43,900 nucleotides of DNA from NCBI GenBank assembly GCA_903882875.1, contig CAIRYQ010000002.1, positions 1-43,900 on the forward strand, given 5' to 3'. Made by a program: the position numbers and the translations under genes. The DNA comes from an uncultured Spartobacteria bacterium. Lineage in GTDB: Bacteria; Verrucomicrobiota; Verrucomicrobiia; Chthoniobacterales; Chthoniobacteraceae. Below the pieces are notes generated by a model. It was not told the origin of the DNA. It did no database searches and saw nothing but the letters and a program-made list of their open reading frames with translations. Of the stretch, positions 17,904-26,391 are shown one piece after another (positions within the stretch are counted from its first letter, which is position 1; each line of letters begins with the position of its first letter).

Positions 17904-19721
17904 ATGACCACCGCATCCAAACCGGCACTCACCGTCACGCACTGGCTCATCATCATCGTCGCGAGCCTCGGGTTTCTCTTCGACACCTACCAGCTCCTCA
18001 TGACGCCGCTCGTCGGGCCGCAGGCGATCTCTGAGCTGCTGAAGGTGCCGCTGAGCAACAAGGCGGTGTCGGACTGGATGGGAAACATGCTGTGGCTCAC
18101 GGCGCTGAGCGGCGGCGTGTTCGGCCTGCTCGGCGGATGGCTCACGGATCGGCTCGGGCGAAAATTCGTCATGGCGCTCGGCATCTTCGTCTATTCGCTC
18201 TCGCCGGTCGCGGGTGCGTTTGCACAGTCCGACGGCTTGCTTGCGAGGGCCGTTCTGACGATCGCTCCCGATGCACACAACGCCGCGGCCCTTGCCAGCT
18301 TCATCTTCTGGCGCTGCGCGACATTCGTCGGCGTGTGCATTGAGTTTGTCGCTGCGATCACGTGGATTGCGGAGGTTTTCTCCGACAAGGCGCAAAAGGA
18401 AAAGTGGCTCGGCATCACGCAGCTCTTCGCATCGCTCGGTGGTGTGCTCGTCACCGCTGTGAGCCTGTGGATTGGCTCGCATGTAAAAGATCTCCCTCAC
18501 CTCGGAATGCCGATGGCAAACGGTGCGACGGATCCCACGTCGTGGCGCTACCTGCTGCTCACGGGAATCATCCCCGCGCTGCTCATCGCGCTCATGCTGC
18601 CATTCGTGCCGGAATCGCAGGTGTGGAAGGAGCGCAAGCGCGCGGGCACGCTCAAGCGCCCGAGCTTCGGTGCGCTGTTCTCGCCGGAGTTCCGCCGTGT
18701 CACGCTCATCACCGCGGGCTTATCCGCGTGCGCCTACGGCATCGCGTTCGGTGCGCTGCAACTCACGCCCGGACGCATTGCGCCCGGCCTGCCGAACCTC
18801 ACCGAGCAGCGCGAAAAACTGGAGCCGCTCGTGGCCACGGCAAAATCACTCAACGCCGATCTGGATCGCCTGACGAAAGGAGATTCCGCGCCGCCCTACG
18901 ACGAGCGGATCGCGAAAGTGCCCGGCCTTGCCAAACTCGCAGGCGAGCGCGCAGGCGTGCGCCTCGCGCAGCGTGAGAACGCAAAGATCGCCAACGCCGC
19001 CGCACCGAAGGACGCGGACGAAGCGACGAAGCAAAAGATCGAAGCCGCAAAGCCTGCCGCGAAGGAAAAGCTTGCCGCGCTCGGAAAACAGTTCGCGGAA
19101 CTCGACGCGCAGTTTGCAAAACTCACCGCCGACGTGCCCGACGCAAAGGCCGCGGTCATCGCGCGCGAGAAGACCATGAAGGCGCTCGGCGACAACCGTG
19201 CGGAGCAGGAGCCATTCAACAAGAAGGTGAAGGAAGTCGGAGACCACGTGCAGCTCTACCAAGAGATGGGCGGCCTCGTCGGACGCATCGTGCTCGCGCT
19301 GCTGCTCATCGTCGGCATCGGGCGTCGCCTCCTGCTGCGGATGCTGCAGGCGCCCGGCGTTCTCATCCTGCCGCTCACCTACTTCCTGCTCTACAAGCAG
19401 GACGCCGCCGTCTTTTCGTGGGGCATTGCATGCGCGGGATTCGTCGTCATGTCGCAACTCAGCTTCCTCGGCGAATATCTGCCAAAAGTTTTCCCGTTGC
19501 ACCTGCGCGGCACCGGCGGCAGCTTTGCCACCAATGTTGGCGGACGCATGATTGGCACGAGCGCGGCATTCCTCACGCCGAAGATCGCGCTGATGTTCAG
19601 CAAGAATCCATCCTACGATGAGATGGCGCGCGCCGCCGGCTGCGTGGGACTCGGCATTGCAATCGTCGCAGTCGTCCTCGGCTTCTTCCTTCCCGAGCCG
19701 AAGGCGGAATCACACGAATAA
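17904..19721 (+). CDS. MFS transporter with a long coiled-coil insertion
   Basis: A 605-aa major facilitator carrier; typical members have 400-460 residues. Twelve membrane helices can be placed: about six before residue 235 including the GGWLTDRLGRK loop (motif A-like) near 75-87, a seventh at about 265-285, and five after 445. Between helix 7 and 8, residues about 293-440 form a Lys/Ala/Glu-rich helical insertion (QREKLEPLVATAKSLN, EKLAALGKQFAEL). With the normal topology this loop faces the periplasm. Substrate unknown, perhaps a small carboxylate activated by the adjacent ligase (inference). The ligase-like gene follows by 18 bp. Confidence 0.85.
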   Translation: MTTASKPALTVTHWLIIIVASLGFLFDTYQLLMTPLVGPQAISELLKVPLSNKAVSDWMGNMLWLTALSGGVFGLLGGWLTDRLGRKFVMALGIFVYSLSPVAGAFAQSDGLLARAVLTIAPDAHNAAALASFIFWRCATFVGVCIEFVAAITWIAEVFSDKAQKEKWLGITQLFASLGGVLVTAVSLWIGSHVKDLPHLGMPMANGATDPTSWRYLLLTGIIPALLIALMLPFVPESQVWKERKRAGTLKRPSFGALFSPEFRRVTLITAGLSACAYGIAFGALQLTPGRIAPGLPNLTEQREKLEPLVATAKSLNADLDRLTKGDSAPPYDERIAKVPGLAKLAGERAGVRLAQRENAKIANAAAPKDADEATKQKIEAAKPAAKEKLAALGKQFAELDAQFAKLTADVPDAKAAVIAREKTMKALGDNRAEQEPFNKKVKEVGDHVQLYQEMGGLVGRIVLALLLIVGIGRRLLLRMLQAPGVLILPLTYFLLYKQDAAVFSWGIACAGFVVMSQLSFLGEYLPKVFPLHLRGTGGSFATNVGGRMIGTSAAFLTPKIALMFSKNPSYDEMARAAGCVGLGIAIVAVVLGFFLPEPKAESHE

Positions 19722-19739
19722 CTTTCACCCTTCAAAGCC

Positions 19740-20807
19740 ATGACCCAGCAAACACCCGAACAAGCCCAAGCAACTCTCGAAGCCCATCTCCAGGAGATCA
19801 TCGCGTGGCATTTTTCGCCGGAGACCGGCTGCCCGTTCTGGCTCGAATGGGCGTCGAAGAACTTCGACCCGCGCAAGGAGATCAAGAGCTTCGCCGACAT
19901 GGTGAAGTTCCCGCATTTTCAGGACGAATGGCTGCGCGACCTCCAGCCCGAGGTGTGGGTGCCTGCGAAATTCAAAGGCAAACCTTTCAACATTTTCGAG
20001 ACCGGCGGCACGACCGGCATGCCGAAGCAGCGCATCGGCTGGGAGGACTACAAGACGGACTACTCCGAGTTCAGTGACAAGATTTCCGACGAGCATTTCC
20101 CGCGCGGCGGCGCGTGGCTCATGATGGGCCCGACCGGCCCGCGGCGGCTGCGCCTCGCCATCGAGCATCTCGCGCATGTGCGCGGCTCGTCGTGCTACTT
20201 CATCGATCTCGACCCTCGCTTCGTGAAGAAGCTGATCTCGAACAAGCAGTTCGACGTGGCGAAGCAATACATGGCGCACGTCGTGGATCAGGCCGCGATG
20301 ATTTTGCAGCACCGCAAAGTCAGCGGCCTCTTCACCACGCCGAAGCTCCTCGAGGCGCTCGCGGAGAAGGTGGACATCTTCGAGGCGGGCATCCGCGGAT
20401 GCTTCTGCGGCGGTACCACGATGCTCCCGCAATACGTGCGCTTCATCGTCGAGGAAGTGCTGGAAAACCGCGTCGGCTTCTACCCCACCTACGGCAACAC
20501 GCTCATGGGTCTCGCCGCCAGCGTGCCGCTCACGAAGGAGGACAATTTCTCCATCACCTACTACGCCCCACAGCCGCGCGCCGTCCTGCGCGTCGTGGAT
20601 CCAAACAACACGGAAAAGACCGTGGACTACGACACATGGGGCCGCGTCGAGCTGACCACGATGACGAAAGAATTCTTCATGCCGCGCTTCCTCGAGCGCG
20701 ATGAGGCGCTCCGCCGCAAGCCACGCGCGCCCTACGCATGGGACGGCGTCGCCGAAGTGCGTCCGTTCGGAGCGATGGAGAAGACGATCGTCGAGGGCGT
20801 TTACTAG
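19740..20807 (+). CDS. PaaK-like adenylate-forming enzyme, short
   Basis: A 355-aa protein related to the phenylacetate-CoA ligase branch of AMP-forming enzymes. FETGGTTGMPKQRIG at about 87-101 is the phosphate-binding loop. GCFCGGTTMLP and FYPTYGNTLMGLA (about 224 and 248) correspond to the adenylate-binding region. The final small domain with the catalytic lysine is absent, so the protein ends about 80-100 residues earlier than PaaK. It may make acyl-AMP only or work with a partner. The operon position after an MFS carrier suggests uptake and activation of a carboxylate; this is inference. Confidence 0.72.
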   Translation: MTQQTPEQAQATLEAHLQEIIAWHFSPETGCPFWLEWASKNFDPRKEIKSFADMVKFPHFQDEWLRDLQPEVWVPAKFKGKPFNIFETGGTTGMPKQRIGWEDYKTDYSEFSDKISDEHFPRGGAWLMMGPTGPRRLRLAIEHLAHVRGSSCYFIDLDPRFVKKLISNKQFDVAKQYMAHVVDQAAMILQHRKVSGLFTTPKLLEALAEKVDIFEAGIRGCFCGGTTMLPQYVRFIVEEVLENRVGFYPTYGNTLMGLAASVPLTKEDNFSITYYAPQPRAVLRVVDPNNTEKTVDYDTWGRVELTTMTKEFFMPRFLERDEALRRKPRAPYAWDGVAEVRPFGAMEKTIVEGVY

Positions 20808-20871
20808 CTTCGGGGAAAGAGCGTCGCACTTGCCCGTCGCAACTCTGCGTGCGAGACTTTCGAGCATCGCC

Positions 20872-21492
20872 ATGAAGCCTCTCGCCATCCTCCTCCTCCT
20901 CGGCGCAACAGCCAATGCTGACGACCTCCTGCCGCAGTCGTTCGCGAAGGATCGTTATGCGAAGACCCTCGCGAAGAGCCCGTTTGTCCTCGAGACGAAG
21001 TCCGCCGAGCCGGAAGCGCCGAAGGTGAATCCTTTTCAAAACCTCTACCTCCGCGGTGTCGGCAAGGCGGACGGCAAGGACTACGTGCTCATCCAGCGCC
21101 TCGGCGAGGAGCGCCCGATGAAGCCGTTCATCGCGAATGAGCCGGGCGACGACGGCTATGTCGTGAAGCTGGTGCGGTTCGGGAGCAATTTCTGTGAGAC
21201 GAAAGTGGTGCTCGAAAAGGGGCCGGACACCGGCGAGGTGGGATTCAAGGAGGACACCATCAATGCTCCGCCGGCCGCGCCGAATGCAGGACGCGGACCG
21301 GGGATGCCGGGGCAGATTCAAAAGCCCGGAATGCCGCCGATACCAATGCCCGTGCAGGCCCCGGCGGTGCGGGCGCAGATGGTCATGCCAGCGAATCCCA
21401 TCCCACGGCCCGGTGGCAGCGCAGTGCCTGCGCCGATGACGCAGTCGCCGACTAGCATTCAGAAGAGCCGCAGCCGCCCGATCGGAAACTGA
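20872..21492 (+). CDS. Small secreted protein with Pro/Met-rich tail
   Basis: A 206-aa protein with a clear signal peptide (MKPLAILLLLGATANA). Residues about 20-130 form a compact domain of unknown type (LYLRGVGKADGKDYVLIQRL). The tail from about 135 is low complexity, rich in Pro, Met, Gly and Ala (GMPGQIQKPGMPPIPMP). ATG 20872 chosen because the longer frame upstream has no signal. I see no family. It converges on the DnaJ-like gene, 30 bp apart. Confidence 0.65.
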   Translation: MKPLAILLLLGATANADDLLPQSFAKDRYAKTLAKSPFVLETKSAEPEAPKVNPFQNLYLRGVGKADGKDYVLIQRLGEERPMKPFIANEPGDDGYVVKLVRFGSNFCETKVVLEKGPDTGEVGFKEDTINAPPAAPNAGRGPGMPGQIQKPGMPPIPMPVQAPAVRAQMVMPANPIPRPGGSAVPAPMTQSPTSIQKSRSRPIGN

Positions 21493-21522
21493 TCGCTGCG
21501 GCGGAAAATGGAAGACGGTCGC

Positions 21523-22419
21523 TCAGGCGCGCCCGGCAAGCTGCTCCCACAGGGCGCGCTCCTTTTCGCCGAGGATCGTGGGCAGCAGCACTTTTGCCTC
21601 GGCAAAAAAATCGCCGCGCGTGTCCTTGCCGGACGGCAGGCCGCGGCCCTTGAGACGGAATTTCTGTCCCGGCTGCGTGCCTGCGGGGATCTTCATTTTT
21701 ACTGTGCCGTCGGGCGTCGGCACCTCGACTTCGCCGCCGAGCACCGCGGACCACACTGGCACCGGCACCGCGCGAATCAGATCGAAGCCGTCCGTGCGGT
21801 AGTCCACATGCGGCGCGACTTTTACGATCAGGTAGAGGTCGCCGCGCTCGCCGCCGCCGATGCCTTCGCCGCCCTGCCCGGCGAGCCGGATTTTCTGCCC
21901 GGCCCGCACGCCGCGCGGGATGTTCACCGTCACGGTCTCGGCGCGTCCGCCGCGGTCGAGGCTGAACGCCTTGCGCCCGCCGTGCAGCGCTTCCTCGATG
22001 GTCACGGGCAGTTCCAGTTCCACATCATTGCCGCGTTGCGCAAACGCGCCGAAGCCCGCCTTGCGCTTTTTTCCGCCGCCGTTGCCGCGTCCGCCGAAGA
22101 ACATCTCGAAGAAATCGCTGAAGCCTCCACCTCCGCCTCCGAAATCCATTCCGCCGCCCTGCTGCCAGTCCTGCGGCGGAGCCTGACGGCCGGGGCTGTT
22201 CCAGTCCGCGCCGAGTTCGTCGTAGCGTTTCCGTTTTTCCGGATCGCTGAGCACTTCGTTCGCTTCGTTGATCTCCTTGAACTTCGTCTCGGCGGTCTTC
22301 TTGTCCTTCGCCACGTCGGGGTGATGCGTGCGCGCGAGCTTGCGGAACGCCTTGCGGATTTCATCCTGCGTCGCCGTCTTCGCGACACCGAGCACTGAGT
22401 AGTAGTCCTTGAACTGCAC
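21523..22419 (-). CDS. DnaJ/CbpA-type co-chaperone
   Basis: A 298-aa type II J-protein that would stimulate an Hsp70 (DnaK). The J-domain is at about 4-68 with HPD at about 33-35 (THHPDVAK); the G/F linker is at about 70-115 (MDFGGGGGGF); two beta-sandwich substrate domains and a C-terminal dimerisation segment follow. There is no Cys-rich zinc domain, so it matches CbpA rather than DnaJ. I chose GTG at 22419 (MQFKDYYSVLG), as in CbpA; an ATG ten codons earlier is possible. No dnaK is in the window. Confidence 0.87.
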   Translation of the reverse strand: MQFKDYYSVLGVAKTATQDEIRKAFRKLARTHHPDVAKDKKTAETKFKEINEANEVLSDPEKRKRYDELGADWNSPGRQAPPQDWQQGGGMDFGGGGGGFSDFFEMFFGGRGNGGGKKRKAGFGAFAQRGNDVELELPVTIEEALHGGRKAFSLDRGGRAETVTVNIPRGVRAGQKIRLAGQGGEGIGGGERGDLYLIVKVAPHVDYRTDGFDLIRAVPVPVWSAVLGGEVEVPTPDGTVKMKIPAGTQPGQKFRLKGRGLPSGKDTRGDFFAEAKVLLPTILGEKERALWEQLAGRA

Positions 22420-22474
22420 GCGCCGATGAAAGCGCACGCGCGGATTCAAGCAACCGGAGAAATCGGCGGAGGAA

Positions 22475-22551
22475 GATTTGGAAGCCGTGCATCCACGACA
22501 AGAAAAACCGCCGGGAGCCGCGCGTGCAGTCTTTTCGTGGCTTCCAAATTC
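22475..22551. repeat. Inverted repeat with TTTGGAAGCC ends (copy 1)
   Basis: Arm 1 (22475-22504) starts GATTTGGAAGCC and contains CCACGACAAGA. Arm 2 (22530-22551) reads TCTTTTCGTGGCTTCCAAAT plus a final TC. ATTTGGAAG with CTTCCAAAT and CCACGA with TCGTGG pair, separated in arm 1 by a short insertion. The outer ends are the same as in the repeat at 30149-30223. It lies between the divergent CbpA-type gene and the amber-interrupted gene. Confidence 0.7.
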
Positions 22552-22623
22552 TGAACCGGGAAATGCAATGCGGGCAAAACTCGATGCTTGCCACGCGCGG
22601 CGGCCCCGTCAGGTTCGCGCGCG

Positions 22624-23022
22624 ATGAAATCACTTCTCGCATCCGTCGTCGCCCTCACCGCCACCTTCACATTCAGCTTCGCGGCCGTGCCGGACGATGT
22701 TCGCGGCAACCTCGACAAGCTCGTGCCCGAGACCGTCCGCCTCCTCGAGGCAAAGGACTACGCCACGGTGCTTGAGACGCTTGTGCCGCCGGCGGATTTC
22801 AAGAAGATCACCGCAGAGAAGCCGCTCGCGGAATTTGCAGCGCGCTTTGGCCAGGAGAAAGCTGCGTAGTTGCTCGAGGTGCTCAAGTCGTTGAAGGACA
22901 AAAAGCCAAAGCTCTCCGAGGACGGCAACACCGCGACATTCGATCTCCCCGAGAATCCAGTTTTCTCAAAGAAGGCGATCGTGTTCACGAAGATCGAAGG
23001 CCGCTGGTTCATCAACAACTGA
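22624..23022 (+). pseudogene. Secreted small protein interrupted by an in-frame TAG
   Basis: ATG at 22624 starts a 132-codon frame with a signal peptide (MKSLLASVVALTATFTFSFA) and a charged helical body. A single TAG at 22867-22869 interrupts it after GQEKAA. Reading continues in the same frame, LLEVLKSLKDKK to a natural TGA at 23020-23022 (ending EGRWFINN), with normal high-GC codons on both sides. A CAG to TAG change would explain it. Options: recent pseudogene, sequencing error, or readthrough. The family is not recognised; it resembles small DUF-type secreted proteins. Confidence 0.75.
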
Positions 23023-23084
23023 CGCGGCCCGTTGCGCAGCCACTCCTGTCTGCGCAGATGGGAGTGGCTGCTTCAGGGCGCGCC

Positions 23085-24248
23085 TTACGCCGCAGCCGCG
23101 ACCCTACGGACTTTCTCCGCGATCTCGGGAATTATCTCCAGCGCACGCGCGACATCCGCGGGCGTGTTGAAACGACCGAATGAAAACCGCAGGCTGCCGC
23201 GGGCGCGCGTGTCGTCGTAGCCCATCGCGCGCAGGACGTGCGACGGCTCATGCTGGCCGGTCGTGCAGGCCGAGCCGGCGGAGCAGCAGATGCCGCGCTG
23301 ATCGAGAAGCATCAGCATCGCCTCGCTCTCCACGCCGCCGAATGCGAGGCTCGTCGTGTTTGGAAGACGGTTCACAGGATCGCCGTTGATCCGCACTCCT
23401 TCGACTCGCGCGAGGATTCCGTTCTCAAAATCACCGCGCAGCTTTTTCACATGCGTCGCTTCGTGTGCGATCTGCTGCGCGGCGATCTCGCACGCCTTGC
23501 CGAGCGCGATGATGCTCGCGGTGTTTTCCGTGCCGGCGCGGCGTCCGCCCTCCTGGCCGCCGCCGGTGAGGAACGGCGTGAACTTCAGCCGGCGGTTCAC
23601 GTAGAGCACGCCGACGCCCTTCGGCGCATGGAGCTTGTGGCCGCTGAGGGAGAGGAAATTCACCTTCATGTCGCGCAGCGCGAACGGAATCTTGCCCACG
23701 GTCTGCACGGCATCGGTGTGAAATACCGCGCCCTTTTCGCGCACGATATCCGCGATTTTCTCGATGGGAAAAGTCACGCCGGTCTCGTTGTTCGCCCACA
23801 TGATCGAGACGAGCGCCGTCTCATCCGTGATCGCGCGCTCCAGTTCGCCGAGATCGATCTGCCCGTCGGAATTCACGCCGAGCCACGTCACGGGATGCCC
23901 GCGCTTCGCGAGCAGCTCGCACGTTTTCAAAGTTGCGCTGTGCTCGACGCGCGTGGTGACGATGTGCTGCCGGTCGCGGTCCATCGCGAGCGCGGAATGG
24001 ATCGCCGCATTCGTGCTCTCCGTGCCGCAGCTCGTGAAAAGCACCTCGCCCGGCTCACTGCCGATCAGAGCGGCGACACGCTCACGCGCCGTTTCCAGCG
24101 CCGCATTCACCTTCTGTCCGAAACGATATCCGCTCGATGGATTGCCGTAGTTTTCCGAGAGCCAAGGCAGCATTTCCTCGACGACGGCAGGGTCCACGCG
24201 CGTGGTTGCGTTGTTGTCGAGGTAGATCAGATCGCTGGCTGTGCTCAT
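23085..24248 (-). CDS. iscS: Cysteine desulfurase (NifS/IscS class)
   Basis: A 387-aa PLP enzyme that takes sulfur from cysteine for iron-sulfur clusters and thiolated tRNA. YLDNNATT is at 9-16, the PLP-stacking H103 in RVEHSAT, NNETG at 153-157, and the PLP lysine in SGHKLHAPKG is K205. The catalytic cysteine is C327 or C328 within CSAGSACTTG. The short loop before the cysteine marks the class I (IscS/NifS) rather than SufS type. There is no iscU or suf gene next to it. Minus strand, with exonuclease III 61 bp upstream on the same strand. Confidence 0.94.
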   Translation of the reverse strand: MSTASDLIYLDNNATTRVDPAVVEEMLPWLSENYGNPSSGYRFGQKVNAALETARERVAALIGSEPGEVLFTSCGTESTNAAIHSALAMDRDRQHIVTTRVEHSATLKTCELLAKRGHPVTWLGVNSDGQIDLGELERAITDETALVSIMWANNETGVTFPIEKIADIVREKGAVFHTDAVQTVGKIPFALRDMKVNFLSLSGHKLHAPKGVGVLYVNRRLKFTPFLTGGGQEGGRRAGTENTASIIALGKACEIAAQQIAHEATHVKKLRGDFENGILARVEGVRINGDPVNRLPNTTSLAFGGVESEAMLMLLDQRGICCSAGSACTTGQHEPSHVLRAMGYDDTRARGSLRFSFGRFNTPADVARALEIIPEIAEKVRRVAAAA

Positions 24249-24309
24249 TGGAAAAGGGCGGGGAACCTATGGTGCGATCCGGGGACAGCCAAGGCAGAGT
24301 TTTTGGCGC

Positions 24310-25068
24310 CTACTTTTTCTTCAGCTCCAGCCCCACCGGGCAGTGATCCGAGCCGGTGATGTGCGGGTAAATGCGCGCCGACTTCAGTCGCGGGCGCAGC
24401 GCCGACGACGCGAGGAAGTAGTCAATCCGCCAGCCGATGTTCCGCGAACGCGCGTTGTTCATCTGGCTCCACCACGTGTAATGGCCGCCGCCTTTCTCGA
24501 ACTCGCGGAACGTGTCCACGAAGCCCGCCGCCACCAGCGCGTCGAACCCCGTGCGCTCCTCGATCGTGAAGCCGTGGTTGCGCACGTTGTCCTTGGGCCG
24601 CGCGAGATCGATCTCCGTATGCGCCACGTTCAGGTCGCCGCAGAAAATCACCGGCTTCGCGCGTTCGAGCATCTTCAGATGCTTGAGAAAATCGCGATCC
24701 CACTGCTGCCGGTAGTCCAGCCGCGTCAGCTCCCGCTGCGAATTCGGCACATAGACATTCACGAGGAAAAAATCCGCAAACTCCGCCGTGAGCACGCGCC
24801 CCTCGCGGTCATGCTCCGCCGTGCCGATGCCGCGCGTGACGGACAGCGGCTCGGTGCGCGTGAGCGTGAGCACGCCCGAGTAGCCCTTTTTCTCCGCCCA
24901 GTTCCAATGCGCCCCGTAGCCCGCCGGCCATTCCACTTCGACGACATCCGGCGAAGCCTTCGTCTCCTGCACGCACACGATGTCCGCCTTCTCCGCTTCC
25001 ACGAAATCAAGGAACCCCTTCTTCAGCGCCGCGCGGATGCCATTCACGTTCCAGGAGATCAGTTTCAT
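24310..25068 (-). CDS. xth: Exodeoxyribonuclease III (AP endonuclease)
   Basis: A 252-aa EEP-family nuclease of the ExoA/Xth type that nicks abasic sites and trims 3' ends in base-excision repair. ISWNVNGIRA (4-13), the metal ligand E35 in VCVQETKAS, GDLNVAHTEIDL (about 145-156), WRIDYFLAS (about 215-223) and the final GSDHCPVGLEL are all present. Full length. Likely co-transcribed with the cysteine desulfurase gene downstream. Right of it the accessory island begins. Confidence 0.94.
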   Translation of the reverse strand: MKLISWNVNGIRAALKKGFLDFVEAEKADIVCVQETKASPDVVEVEWPAGYGAHWNWAEKKGYSGVLTLTRTEPLSVTRGIGTAEHDREGRVLTAEFADFFLVNVYVPNSQRELTRLDYRQQWDRDFLKHLKMLERAKPVIFCGDLNVAHTEIDLARPKDNVRNHGFTIEERTGFDALVAAGFVDTFREFEKGGGHYTWWSQMNNARSRNIGWRIDYFLASSALRPRLKSARIYPHITGSDHCPVGLELKKK

Positions 25069-25218
25069 GTGCGGCGAGGACAGCGGGAAGCGCAGCGAAA
25101 ATCAATGCTCCCTCGTAGCCATTGGTCGTCTTCAAGCTGACGAGTCGAAGCTCAACGCGTGCACACAGCTGCGTGTGTGATCAAAGTGGCCCCTGTGCAG
25201 GTGCCCGAGCGGGAAACC

Positions 25219-25599
25219 ATGAGGCTCGTCAATCTCCCGCTACGTCTCGGTGCGACGATGGTGCGGCAGACGGTTGTGGCTTCCCTAACTCTCCGAATAT
25301 CTTCCAAGGGCTGCGGAACAACTTCTCCCATCCACCGATTTCTGGATGTAAATGCCGCATCGCTGGAAAGAGACGCCGTATTGCTAGAAAGAAATGCCGC
25401 GTCTCTGGAAAGGAATACCTCGTTTCTGGATAGGAAAGCCGCATTTCTGGAAAGGTTTGCGGCATTTCTGGAAGGGTTTTCCGCAGAGGGTGACGGGTTT
25501 CGGGGAGGTGATAGCGGGACTAGGTGTGAGGCCGCCAGTGTTGCGACGCCGCTGCGCGACATTGCGGCGAGCCGGAAAAGGCTGCGCATCCGGCGATAG
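25219..25599 (+). pseudogene. Nucleotidyltransferase-like remnant A, interior replaced by a tandem array
   Basis: The 5' part (25229-25280; NLPLRLGATMVRQTVVAS) and the last 49 bases (25551-25599; RDIAASRKRLRIRR and stop) closely match the equivalent parts of remnant B at 26392-26682. The middle of B, which has the recognisable C-terminal motif LPLERIIRSKEAADR, is missing here. In its place are the seven 21-bp repeats at 25338-25484 and unrelated sequence. The family (MNT/AbiEii-type nucleotidyltransferase) is inferred from remnant B. The frame is open throughout because the repeat is a multiple of three. The rest of 25069-25730 has no other recognisable gene. Confidence 0.55.
25338..25484. 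repeat. Seven-unit 21-bp tandem array
   Basis: Seven consecutive 21-bp units begin at 25338, 25359, 25380, 25401, 25422, 25443 and 25464 with no insertions or deletions. The core is close to TTCTGGAAAGGAATGCCG. Units differ at several positions, so the array is old or diverging. On the + strand in frame it reads as 7-residue repeats, FLDVNAA SLERDAV LLERNAA SLERNTS FLDRKAA FLERFAA, a possible coiled-coil pattern. It lies within remnant A. Confidence 0.85.
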
Positions 25600-25730
25600 C
25601 CCGCATCGCTCGGAGTCTGGGAAGCGCGCGCCATTGGCTTCGCCAGCGCCCGTTCACCGGAAGCACTCTGTTCCCAAAGCCGCAGAATCGCCTTGGCTGT
25701 CCGGGATGTGCGGAATAGTTACGCAACGTC

Positions 25731-25943
25731 ATGAGCACGCTTGCCGAGATCGAAGCCGCCATCGAGAAACTGCCGCAGTTCGAGAAGCGGACACTTTTCA
25801 CCCATCTGGCCGCGCAGATCGGGCATCGGGAGCCGGGAACCTCAGCGGTGCGCTCGGTGGGGCTTCATGCAGGGGCGTGGGAAGTGGCGGCAGATTTCGA
25901 TGCGACGCTGCCGGATGAATTCTGGCTGGGGCGCGAGGCGTGA
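25731..25943 (+). CDS. Antitoxin of PIN module 1
   Basis: A 70-aa protein. Its N-terminal helical segment (MSTLAEIEAAIEKLPQFEK) is typical of small antitoxins next to PIN toxins. The C-terminus ends FDATLPDEFWLG, the toxin-binding tail type seen in this group. Its TGA overlaps the GTG of the PIN gene (GTGA), so the pair is coupled. With the toxin damaged, it may be free or decaying. Confidence 0.75.
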   Translation: MSTLAEIEAAIEKLPQFEKRTLFTHLAAQIGHREPGTSAVRSVGLHAGAWEVAADFDATLPDEFWLGREA

Positions 25944-26374
25944 AGCTGCTGCTGGACACGCACGCATTCATCTGGTGGGACAGCGGCGATGCGCGGCTGT
26001 CGGCGGCGGCGCTGGCCGCGTGCAAATCCCCGGCAAACTCCCTGCACCTGAGCCTCGCGAGCGTGTGGGAGATGCAAATCAAGATGCAGCTCGGGAAGCT
26101 CGCGCTGCGGCTGCCGCTTGCGGAGGTGCTCCGCGACCAGCAGCAGCGCAACGGCATCGTGCTGGAGCCGGTGGAGCTGGAGGATATCCTCGCGCTGGAA
26201 ACTCTGCAGCCGCTGCACCGCGATCCGTTTGACAGGCTGCTCGTCTCGCAGGCGATGCGGCGCGGCTTTCACCTCGTGAGCCACGCCCGGAAATCTCCCG
26301 CTATCCGGCATCCATGCTCTGGTGATGCTCCAGTGGAGAGCTTGAAGGGACGCAGGAAAGAACGGATCGGATAA
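25940..26374 (+). pseudogene. vapC: PIN-domain VapC-like toxin with a C-terminal frameshift
   Basis: PIN ribonuclease of a type II toxin-antitoxin pair. D6 (LLDTHAFIWW), E44 (SVWEMQIK), D95 and D98 (RDPFDRLLVSQA) are present. The usual fourth acid (VSxDPxI) is lost: after VSH (residue 115) the frame shifts, giving ARKSPAIRHPC instead of a D-P-E-I-S-R-Y-P type ending. Inserting one base after 26285 restores H-D-P-E-I-S-R-Y-P-A-S-M-L-W and a stop at 26323-26325 (128 aa, the usual length). The present frame runs on to 26374. Probably an inactivated toxin, unless it is a sequencing error. Confidence 0.8.
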
Positions 26375-26391
26375 TCAGTCTGTCCCTTGTT

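Noticed and set aside
25338-25484. CRISPR array
   Set aside because: The 21-bp units abut without spacers, so this is a plain tandem repeat.
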